In this document: piece after piece, positions 6,810-13,266 of the stretch
Numbering within the stretch: position 1 is the first letter of the stretch
Layout of the letters: every line of letters begins with the position of its first letter
Source: RGIG8700 sp045648505
Lineage (GTDB): Bacteria > Bacillota > Clostridia > RGIG6154
Reading direction: 5' to 3'
DNA: 36,831 bases
NCBI GenBank assembly: GCA_045648505.1
Contig: JAZROD010000014.1
Coordinates: 1-36,831, forward strand
Made by a program: the position numbers and the translations under genes
The notes under the pieces: generated by a model
Databases searched by the model: none
Seen by the model: only the letters and a program-made list of their open reading frames with translations
What the model was told of the DNA's origin: nothing

Positions 6810-7796
6810 TTAGTTGCTTTTTTCATATCCATAGTGGCTTTTAATTCGCACTTTTTTCAATTTTCCGGTCTTAGCAAATTCTGTTAATATTCTTGTTGCT
6901 GTTGCTGATGAAACACCAAGCAGTTTCTGAACATCACCATTCATAATGTAGGAATGTGTTTCAAGGAATTCATATATTTTATTTAATCTCATATCCGCTT
7001 TACTGCTTGTTGCTATTATAGGATTTTCTCCAACTTCAAGTAGAGCCTCTTTTATAACTGAAAGCATAAATTCAATAAACTTTGTTGATTCACCGTTACT
7101 GTTAGAAATGTTGATTGCACCATAGTATTCCTGTTGATGGTCATGTATGATAGATTCAATAGGAAGCCACGCAAATATAGGATTCCATTTTGACAGGAGC
7201 AGAGTGTGCCATAGTCTTCCTATTCTTCCGTTTCCATCAGAGAATGGGTGAATAAGCTCAAATTCATAATGAAAAACACAACTTTTTATAAGCATATGAA
7301 TATTGCTTTCTTTTACCCAGGTAATAAGCTCATCCATAAGTTGTGGTACATATTGAGGCAGAGTTCCAAAGTGCAGAACTTTTCCCTCACTGTCAACAAT
7401 ACCAACATTTCGTGAACGAAATTCTCCGGCTTCACTCACAAGATCTTTTACCATAACCGAGTGAGCCTTTAAAAGGTCATCTATACTATACGGATCTAAT
7501 TTATCCATATATTCATATATCTCATAAGCATTCTTAACTTCTGCAATATCTTTAGGTGGTGCCATAATTCGCTTACCCGAAAGAACAGCTGTAACTTGCT
7601 CAATATCAAGAGTGTTTTGCTCTATTGCAAGTGATGAATATATAGTGCGTATTCTGTTTTCTCTTCTTAAAGTAGGGTTAGCAGAAATTTGTCTTCCAAT
7701 GCTTACTTTTCCTGTAAGCTCCGCAATTTCTATAACCTCATTCATTATTTTTTCATTTATTTCAAATGGTGGTTTCTTGTTTTTCAATATAATCAC
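6810..7796 (-). CDS. Fic domain protein (AMPylase-type) with C-terminal winged helix
   Basis: Fic enzymes transfer AMP (sometimes another nucleotide moiety) to hydroxyl groups of target proteins. The core motif HPFSDGNGRIGR is at residues 183-194, with the catalytic histidine and the phosphate-binding loop intact. An N-terminal inhibitory-helix-like sequence SLAIEQN (55-61) carries the glutamate E59, but has Q where class II Fic proteins usually have G or N. A winged-helix-like domain follows at about 270-328, so the protein may also bind DNA. The GTG start counted here has a poor ribosome site; a TTG at 7787-7785, five bases after GGGGTGA, is better and would give 325 residues. The gene is alone in a 1.2-kb tRNA-Ser-flanked islet; no antitoxin gene is adjacent. 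Confidence 0.9.
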   Translation of the reverse strand: MIILKNKKPPFEINEKIMNEVIEIAELTGKVSIGRQISANPTLRRENRIRTIYSSLAIEQNTLDIEQVTAVLSGKRIMAPPKDIAEVKNAYEIYEYMDKLDPYSIDDLLKAHSVMVKDLVSEAGEFRSRNVGIVDSEGKVLHFGTLPQYVPQLMDELITWVKESNIHMLIKSCVFHYEFELIHPFSDGNGRIGRLWHTLLLSKWNPIFAWLPIESIIHDHQQEYYGAINISNSNGESTKFIEFMLSVIKEALLEVGENPIIATSSKADMRLNKIYEFLETHSYIMNGDVQKLLGVSSATATRILTEFAKTGKLKKVRIKSHYGYEKSN

Positions 7797-7806
7797 CCCG
7801 AATGCT

Positions 7807-7835
7807 ATTATATCATTTCACCAATCAAAAATCAA
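7807..7835 (-). promoter_or_regulatory. Promoter of fic
   Basis: Minus-strand TTGATT (7830-7835), a 17-bp spacer and a perfect TATAAT (7807-7812), ending about 20 bp upstream of the fic start codons. Confidence 0.75.
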
Positions 7836-7862
7836 GTCATAAATCAAATAACGATTTATGAC
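7836..7862. promoter_or_regulatory. Inverted repeat abutting the fic promoter (candidate operator)
   Basis: GTCATAAATC (7836-7845) and GATTTATGAC (7853-7862) are perfect 10-bp inverted repeats separated by 7 bp, 17 bp centre to centre. The repeat begins at the base immediately upstream of the fic -35 box. It fits a dimeric DNA-binding protein, possibly the winged-helix domain of the Fic protein itself. Confidence 0.55.
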
Positions 7863-7914
7863 TATAAATTTCATTGAAAAGAACAACGATAAAGTCGATG
7901 CTTTCAGTGCCCTC

Positions 7915-7931
7915 TTAGGGTTCAAATCCCT
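7915..7931. other. Isolated T-arm-like sequence
   Basis: The segment AGGGTTCAAATCCCT is a tRNA T-stem/T-loop on the plus strand with no acceptor, D or anticodon arm around it. It could be a decayed tRNA piece left by events at the tRNA-Ser locus, or chance. Confidence 0.3.
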
Positions 7932-7938
7932 TTCAAAT

Positions 7939-7976
7939 AAAAAAGAAACCCCATCAAAAGATGGAATTTCTTTTTT
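7939..7976 (-). terminator. Terminator of tRNA-Ser(GGA)
   Basis: On the minus strand, GAAA-CCATC pairs with GATGG-TTTC (7945-7955 with 7960-7970, one 2x2 internal loop, loop TTTT) and is followed by six T. It comes directly after the CCA end of the tRNA. Confidence 0.85.
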
Positions 7977-8067
7977 GGCGGAGATGGAGGGATTTGAACC
8001 CTCGTGCCGCTCATCACGGCAACACGATTTCCAATCGTGCTCGTTATGACCACTTCGATACATCTCC
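7976..8067 (-). tRNA. tRNA-Ser(GGA)
   Basis: A complete type II tRNA on the minus strand. Acceptor strands GGAGATG (8061-8067) and CATCTCC (7980-7986) pair, followed by G and an encoded CCA (7976-7978). The anticodon arm CACGA-TTGGAAA-TCGTG gives anticodon GGA, and a long variable arm and T arm GAGGGTTCAAATCCCTC are present. Confidence 0.96.
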
Positions 8068-8081
8068 ATTGATACTTAAAT

Positions 8082-8110
8082 ATAATACAACAAATTAACA
8101 TAAAAATCAA
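8082..8110 (-). promoter_or_regulatory. Promoter of tRNA-Ser
   Basis: Minus-strand TTGATT (8105-8110), a 17-bp spacer and TATTAT (8082-8087), about 14 bp before the mature 5' end of the tRNA. Confidence 0.75.
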
Positions 8111-8172
8111 GTAGAAAATGAAAAATGGTTAATAATTAATTTGTTTTGCATAATGTTAATTGAGGTGATATT

Positions 8173-9426
8173 TTGATTATCCATACAGTGAAAAGGGGAG
8201 AAACTATATACAGTATAGCGAAAAATTATGGAGTGTCGGAAAGTCTGTTGGCACTTAATAACGGAGTTTCGGATGCGCTTGTTACAGGCGAGGATTTGGT
8301 GGTTTTGTTTCCCACAGAGATTCATACGGTTGATTTTGGAGAAACGGTGGCTTCAATTGCACAAAAATATGATACAACCCAAAGAAAAATATTTCAGAAT
8401 AACTATTATTTGAAAGGAAGAGATAATCTTTATCCGGGACAGACGATTGTTATTTCATACAGCGATATTCCTGACAGGGGCATTCTAACAAACGGTTATG
8501 CATATCCCTTTGTCAGGGAAGATGTTTTAAGAACATCGTTGCCATATAATGACTTTTTGACCCCTTTTACATACGGAATGACCTATAACGGAAATCTTCT
8601 TAATCTTAATGATGAAAAACTATTGGAACTGGCAAGGGAGTATGGAACAAAAGGTGCGATGCATATTTCAACTCTTGATGAAAATGATGTTTTTGACAGT
8701 TCACTTGCCACAAATATATTTAATAATTCTTACGCACAGGATAATTTGTATAACGATATAGCCACAGTTGCAGGGGAAAAGGGGTATTCTGCAATAGATG
8801 TGGATTTTGAATATATAAATGCATCGGACAGTGTGAAATATGCAGAGTTTATTGGAAGGCTTAGAAATCTGGGATACCCTGTAATAGTTGCAGTTGCCCC
8901 TAAAACATCTGCCAGTCAACGGGGACAGCTTTATGAAGGGCACAACTACAAGCTTCTTGGGGAAATGGCAGACTATGTATTTGTTATGACTTATGAGTGG
9001 GGATATACATACGGCCCGCCCCTTGCGGTTGCACCTCTTCCAAGTGTGCGGAGGGTGTTAGACTATGCATTAAGCGAAATTCCGCCGGAAAAAATACTTA
9101 TGGGCATTCCAAATTACGGTTATGACTGGAAGCTTCCTTATGTTCAGGGAAAGTCGAGGGCAACATCAATAGGAAACCGTCAGGCAGTAGATATTGCAAG
9201 AAGAAACAAAGCTGAGATTATGTATGACGAACAATCACAAGCCCCATATTTTTATTATACGGACATATCGGGAGCGGAGCATGTAGTCTGGTTTGAAAAT
9301 GCAAGGAGCATAAAAGCAAAGTTTGAACTTTTGAGTATGTATAGTCTTGCGGGAGTGGGATACTGGAACTTAATGAGAGAGTTCCCACAGCTGTGGCTTC
9401 TTCAAAATGGAATGTTTAATAGTTAG
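8173..9426 (+). CDS. LysM-LysM-GH18 protein, YaaH-like (spore germination/cortex-type)
   Basis: A 417-residue protein with two LysM peptidoglycan-binding modules (about 2-46 and 50-95) followed by a GH18 barrel (about 105-410). The GH18 catalytic motif DxxDxDxE is recognisable as DVDFE at 209-213, with E213 as acid/base. This architecture is that of YaaH/YdhD proteins, N-acetylglucosaminidases of the spore cortex and coat in Bacillus. There is no signal peptide: the first LysM starts at residue 2, as is usual for spore-deposited members. The TTG start has GAGGTGA seven bases upstream. It is monocistronic and followed by a terminator. This supports, but does not prove, that the organism makes spores. 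Confidence 0.9.
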   Translation: MIIHTVKRGETIYSIAKNYGVSESLLALNNGVSDALVTGEDLVVLFPTEIHTVDFGETVASIAQKYDTTQRKIFQNNYYLKGRDNLYPGQTIVISYSDIPDRGILTNGYAYPFVREDVLRTSLPYNDFLTPFTYGMTYNGNLLNLNDEKLLELAREYGTKGAMHISTLDENDVFDSSLATNIFNNSYAQDNLYNDIATVAGEKGYSAIDVDFEYINASDSVKYAEFIGRLRNLGYPVIVAVAPKTSASQRGQLYEGHNYKLLGEMADYVFVMTYEWGYTYGPPLAVAPLPSVRRVLDYALSEIPPEKILMGIPNYGYDWKLPYVQGKSRATSIGNRQAVDIARRNKAEIMYDEQSQAPYFYYTDISGAEHVVWFENARSIKAKFELLSMYSLAGVGYWNLMREFPQLWLLQNGMFNS

Positions 9427-9473
9427 GAACTTTTTGTTGCCACAGTCACTATATCGAATGTGAGAATAGCTCT

Positions 9474-9506
9474 AAAATAGTTTAACCATTTTGGTTAGAC
9501 TATTTT
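9474..9506 (+). terminator. Terminator of the LysM-GH18 gene
   Basis: A 14-bp stem with one mismatch (9474-9487 with 9493-9506, loop ATTTT); the right arm ends TATTTTATT. Confidence 0.75.
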
Positions 9507-9519
9507 ATTGTATAACAAA

Positions 9520-9543
9520 GAAAGTGCCTATAAGGGCACTTTC
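9520..9543 (-). terminator. Terminator of the CE12 esterase gene
   Basis: A perfect 9-bp stem GAAAGTGCC/GGCACTTTC (9520-9528, 9535-9543) lies 14 bp beyond the stop codon on the minus strand and is followed by TTTGTT. Confidence 0.7.
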
Positions 9544-9557
9544 GGGAGAGAAATTAT

Positions 9558-11423
9558 TTACCAAGGATAAACCTCAAGTGGTACTCCCTGTGTAATATCT
9601 TTTGTTGAATCAATAAATGTTGCAAGATTTTTAAGAGCAGGATCTTCTGATTCTTTTATTTTATTTATGATTATTTTTGCCACTTCGTCTGCACCGTAAA
9701 TATTAAGGTGAACCTTGTCGAAGCCGCCACGGTCTGAAACTAATTTATTAGGTGTCCACCAGTACAGCTGTTTTCCGCCGCCTGTTGCTGAACCGTTTCC
9801 GTCAGGATATTTGTCCCATTCATTAACAAGATCTATACTTTCCTGTGTAATATCAATATACGGAACACCGTTGTCTTTTGCAGCCTGTATAGCACGCTCA
9901 CGATATGGTTTAACTACGGAATCATCATAGTTTGTGTTTTCGCCATACATAATGGTTGAAGTTACCAGTACAGGTATAACGTCCTTATCTTTTGCAGCAT
10001 TAATAGCCTCTTTAATTCTGTTTGTATACTGATACGGCTGTAAAAAGCGACTAGAGCCACTGTTTGAGTCGTTTATACCAAACTGAATAAACAGATAATC
10101 TCCTCTTTTTGCATAACTGTCTAAAATTTTTCCAAGATGACCCTCTGTTATAAAATGTTTAATGCCGTAACCGCCTAGTGCATGGTTTCTAACCTCAACT
10201 TCATCTTTAAAATACTCGCCAAGATACATACCCCAGCCTGCGTATGGCAATCTGTCTTCAGATACATTCTGGCAGGTTGAGTCGCCTGCAAGATAGATTG
10301 TAGGGTTATTCTTTTCAAAATTAAATGTGTTGATTACAGGGAATTGATTATCCTCCCAGATAAAGGTTTTTGTGGTAAAGCTTTTACCTTTTGTACCGTC
10401 TACAGTTATAGGGGTTGAAAAGCTTAAGGTTACAGTTTCCGATGAGAAGGAATTCTGAATATTCTTTATAGACCTTACATCGCAGATATCACCAAGCTCG
10501 TTATATAATGCAAAATAAAGGCTGTCGTTTTTGCCGTCAGTTCTATACTGGGTTAAATTTACTCCTGTTATAACAGTTCCGTCTTTGACTTCGCTGTCTG
10601 TACCGCACTCAACAGAATTTACAACATATTTCTTATAAATAGGTGAATATATGCGTACATGATCAAGATGTGTTATCCATGAAGGACCATTTCCAAATAT
10701 TCTTAGCTCACTTGTGGTTGTTAAATGACCTTTGGTACGATAAATAAGTTTGTTCTTTGTTCCGAGAACAATCTCATCGTTTATATACACACCGCTACAT
10801 ACCAACTGATTGGGATTGGTTGAATCCATAACAATCTTCACATTATACCATGTATCTGCTTCTATGTCGTAGGATAGACCCTGTCCGTCGCCGGTATTAC
10901 CGCCCTGATAAAAGAAAACAAGTTGAGGCTTTTTAGTTTTTACATCCTCTTGCCCTTCAGCTCCTACTCCCAAAGATACCTCACGACTTTTTATCTGTAA
11001 GAGTTCCTGTTCTCCGCCCTCATATTTAATTCGCCAACACACATTTCCGCTCGTGGCTGTTATATCTGTTACTTTAAATGTAGTATCAAATACAACAATA
11101 TTTGAATTAATAGGATGGTCTGCATGAGGGTTTAGGTACATATTCGATGTTCCTTTATTTATTTGACATGCAATGGTGTCATTACCGTCAGGTCCTTCAA
11201 CCCTTACAGGTGGTATGTTGCCTCCAGTTATCAGACTTATATACATTGGGTCTCTGCCAGTATGATTCATTTTTTCGGGGAATGTTGTCCAGCCTGCATA
11301 ATACTCAAAGTCGTCGTTTTTGTAAAAGGTTGCGGGATCAAATGGAACCTCTGCACTACACACAATTCCCGTTGATATAAGAATCGTAATAATAAAAAAT
11401 AAAATTGTAGTAATTTTTTTCAT
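9558..11423 (-). CDS. Secreted SGNH acetylesterase, CE12 (rhamnogalacturonan acetylesterase-like)
   Basis: Removes acetyl groups from polysaccharides outside the cell; CE12 members act on rhamnogalacturonan or xylan. The order is signal peptide (1-24), a LamG-like beta-rich domain (about 30-240), an Ig-like linker (about 245-370), then the SGNH domain with all four blocks: GDST (Ser382 nucleophile), NHALGGYG (oxyanion Gly), FGINDS (Asn) and DKVH (Asp569, His572). The C-terminal catalytic placement is normal. The start used is the ATG at 11423 with AGAGGTG upstream; an in-frame GTG at 11432 has no site. It is transcribed away from an AraC-type gene that is likely its regulator. No SLH or LPXTG anchor is seen, so it is probably released. 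Confidence 0.88.
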   Translation of the reverse strand: MKKITTILFFIITILISTGIVCSAEVPFDPATFYKNDDFEYYAGWTTFPEKMNHTGRDPMYISLITGGNIPPVRVEGPDGNDTIACQINKGTSNMYLNPHADHPINSNIVVFDTTFKVTDITATSGNVCWRIKYEGGEQELLQIKSREVSLGVGAEGQEDVKTKKPQLVFFYQGGNTGDGQGLSYDIEADTWYNVKIVMDSTNPNQLVCSGVYINDEIVLGTKNKLIYRTKGHLTTTSELRIFGNGPSWITHLDHVRIYSPIYKKYVVNSVECGTDSEVKDGTVITGVNLTQYRTDGKNDSLYFALYNELGDICDVRSIKNIQNSFSSETVTLSFSTPITVDGTKGKSFTTKTFIWEDNQFPVINTFNFEKNNPTIYLAGDSTCQNVSEDRLPYAGWGMYLGEYFKDEVEVRNHALGGYGIKHFITEGHLGKILDSYAKRGDYLFIQFGINDSNSGSSRFLQPYQYTNRIKEAINAAKDKDVIPVLVTSTIMYGENTNYDDSVVKPYRERAIQAAKDNGVPYIDITQESIDLVNEWDKYPDGNGSATGGGKQLYWWTPNKLVSDRGGFDKVHLNIYGADEVAKIIINKIKESEDPALKNLATFIDSTKDITQGVPLEVYPW

Positions 11424-11558
11424 ACATATCACCTCTTAATACAGTCTAAACGAACATAAAACAAATTTAATATAAATTTTTTGTATTTTTCTGTTTTTTT
11501 GTAAATTTTTTGTTTACTTTTCATAGGAATTATGATAAACTTGCCGTGAGGTGATATT

Positions 11559-12407
11559 ATGTTGTTTGAAAAACTTCCACCTTCCGAGTATGCACTTAAT
11601 CACAAAGGTATAGGTGTAGTTATAGACCATCGGAAAAGAAAAAAATATATAAATATGCCTATGGCACATTCCCATAATGTTTATGAGATATATTATTTAA
11701 AACATGGAGAAAGAAAATTTTTCATAGAAGATAAAATATTTAACCTTGGAAGAGGCGATGTTGTTCTTGTTGATTTGAATTTAAGTCATCGTATGACAAC
11801 TCTTAACGATTTCAGGCATGAACGAGTTGTTATATGTTTTGATTCAGAATATTTTTCGCATACTCAATTTGATGATGTGAGAGATGTCTTCAGTAATCAT
11901 TATATTCATATTGAGAAAAACAACCGCTTTTATTTTGAGGAATTACTTGACAGAATTGAAAAAGAATATAATGCACTGGACAGTATGAGCAACAATTTAA
12001 TAAGAGCCTATATCTGCGAGCTTCTCACTTTTTTAAAGAGAAATATCAGTCAAAACATTCAATTGTCCGAAACCTCTCTTAAAGCTGCAGATATTCAAAG
12101 ATGTATTGATTATATGAATCAGCATTACGATGAACCAATTTCACTTGATACAATGTCAGAAATCTCATTTTTGACCACAAGTGCATTTTCAAAGAAGTTC
12201 AAAGCAGAAACAGGTACGAATTATTGTGAATATTTAACTGCGTTAAGGATTTCAAAAGCTTCAAAGCTTCTTGTTTCATCAGATTTATCAGTAACGGAAA
12301 TAGCTGAAAAGTGCGGTTTTCAAAGCAGTAGTTACTTTACGCTTATGTTTAAAAAATATAATAATATAACACCTAAAAAATACAGAATGAAATACATACA
12401 ATTGTAA
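11559..12407 (+). CDS. AraC family transcriptional regulator
   Basis: A 282-residue protein with an N-terminal cupin-like sensor (about 20-110, with HSHNVYEIYYLKHGE followed by GRGDVVLVDLNLSH) and a C-terminal pair of helix-turn-helix motifs (about 185-282, ending ITPKKYRMKY). Such proteins bind a sugar or other ligand and activate adjacent genes. The ATG start has GAGGTGATATT in front. Head-to-head placement with the CE12 esterase, 135 bp apart, makes that gene the most likely target. Confidence 0.92.
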   Translation: MLFEKLPPSEYALNHKGIGVVIDHRKRKKYINMPMAHSHNVYEIYYLKHGERKFFIEDKIFNLGRGDVVLVDLNLSHRMTTLNDFRHERVVICFDSEYFSHTQFDDVRDVFSNHYIHIEKNNRFYFEELLDRIEKEYNALDSMSNNLIRAYICELLTFLKRNISQNIQLSETSLKAADIQRCIDYMNQHYDEPISLDTMSEISFLTTSAFSKKFKAETGTNYCEYLTALRISKASKLLVSSDLSVTEIAEKCGFQSSSYFTLMFKKYNNITPKKYRMKYIQL

Positions 12408-12415
12408 ATAATTAA

Positions 12416-12457
12416 AAGACAGGGGTCGGTTCTGCGTCTTGGGGAACATTGTCCGTC
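12416..12457. repeat. REP-like palindromic motif
   Basis: AAGAC...GTCTT (12416-12440) encloses GGGGTCGGTTCTGC and is followed by GGGGAACATTGTCCG. The pattern of GGGGNCGGTTC flanked by GACA/TGTC-like arms resembles extragenic palindromes that I associate with REP-associated (RAYT) transposases in Firmicutes. No transposase lies in the window. It may also serve as a weak terminator for the AraC gene. Confidence 0.35.
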
Positions 12458-12476
12458 ATAATGTAAAATATTGCAT

Positions 12477-12506
12477 TTGATTTCAGTTTACATAATATGA
12501 TATAAT
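12477..12506 (+). promoter_or_regulatory. Promoter of the LysM-CAP gene
   Basis: TTGATT (12477-12482), an 18-bp spacer and a perfect TATAAT (12501-12506), about 40 bp before the start codon. Confidence 0.65.
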
Positions 12507-12546
12507 TTCTTTGCGTTGTTGTTGGATTATACGGAGGTATAATACA

Positions 12547-13146
12547 ATGATAAAAAAAATAACAATATCGGTACTTGTTGCGGCGAACATACTTTCAATG
12601 TCATCTCTCGCGGCAACACACACAGTTAAAAAAGGGGATACCTTGTGGAAAATCTCAAACTCTTATGAGGTAGGTTTAAGTGAGATAAAATCTGCAAACA
12701 CACAGATTAAAAATTACGACCTTATCTATCCCGGTGACCTTGTGAATGTTCCCACAACAGACACAGCGGTTTCAAGTTATGAAGCAGAAGTAATAAGACT
12801 TGTAAACGAAATAAGAAAACAAAACGGACTTAAAGAGCTTCAGACAGACTGGCAGCTTTCAAGAGTTGCAAGATATAAGTCGGAAGATATGAAGAAAAAT
12901 AATTATTTCTCACACACAAGTCCAACCTACGGTTCACCTTTTGATATGATGAAGAAATTCGGTATATCATACAGAAGTGCAGGCGAAAACATTGCAAAAG
13001 GACAAAAAACACCACAGGCAGTAGTAAACGCATGGATGAACTCAGCAGGTCACAGAGAAAATATTTTAAAAGCATCATATACTCACATTGGTGTAGGATA
13101 TGTAGCAAATGGAAATTACTGGACCCAGATGTTTATTTCTAAATAA
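12547..13146 (+). CDS. Secreted LysM-CAP (SCP/PR1-like) protein
   Basis: A 199-residue exported protein: signal peptide (1-22), one LysM module (about 24-68, HTVKKGDTLWKISNSYEVGLSEI) and a CAP domain (about 77-197) with HTSPTYGSPFDMM, AGENIA and WMNSAGHRENIL. It resembles YkwD/SafA-type proteins of Bacillus that bind the wall or spore coat; their biochemical role is unclear. The ATG at 12547 has GGAGGT seven bases upstream; an in-frame start at 12511 adds 12 residues that do not look like a signal peptide and is rejected. Confidence 0.9.
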   Translation: MIKKITISVLVAANILSMSSLAATHTVKKGDTLWKISNSYEVGLSEIKSANTQIKNYDLIYPGDLVNVPTTDTAVSSYEAEVIRLVNEIRKQNGLKELQTDWQLSRVARYKSEDMKKNNYFSHTSPTYGSPFDMMKKFGISYRSAGENIAKGQKTPQAVVNAWMNSAGHRENILKASYTHIGVGYVANGNYWTQMFISK

Positions 13147-13151
13147 AAGGA

Positions 13152-13180
13152 TTGACAAAACAAGGAAAAAGTATTAAAAT
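13152..13180 (+). promoter_or_regulatory. Promoter of the glycerol-3-phosphate operon
   Basis: A perfect -35 TTGACA (13152-13157), a 17-bp spacer and TAAAAT (13175-13180). Transcription should start near 13187. Confidence 0.8.
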
Positions 13181-13182
13181 AT

Positions 13183-13247
13183 CTTTGATACAGAGAATTG
13201 GAGACGTATCAAAGCAAGACATAGTCTTGTTTTGGTACGCTTTTTTT
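13183..13247 (+). promoter_or_regulatory. GlpP-type leader: terminator overlapped by a competing inverted repeat
   Basis: A 16-bp stem (13205-13220 with 13224-13239, loop ATA, two G-U pairs) followed by C and seven T is an intrinsic terminator placed before the first gene. Its left arm contains GTATCAAAG (13206-13214), which is also complementary to CTTTGATAC at 13183-13191; the two pairings exclude each other. That is the plan of an antitermination switch. GlpP, encoded in the same operon, is the natural effector: with glycerol-3-phosphate it lets polymerase through. The upstream arm straddles the predicted start of transcription, so part of it may act only as DNA. Confidence 0.7.
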
Positions 13248-13266
13248 ATTTTGAGAGGAGAATACG

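Noticed and set aside
6756..7989. Complete prophage or integrative element at tRNA-Ser
   Set aside because: Only 1.2 kb with one gene and no integrase; called an islet instead.
7818..8069. ORFs over tRNA-Ser on both strands
   Set aside because: They translate the tRNA and its flanks (EGFEPSCRSS and NRVAVMSGTRVQIPPS are familiar tRNA artefacts).
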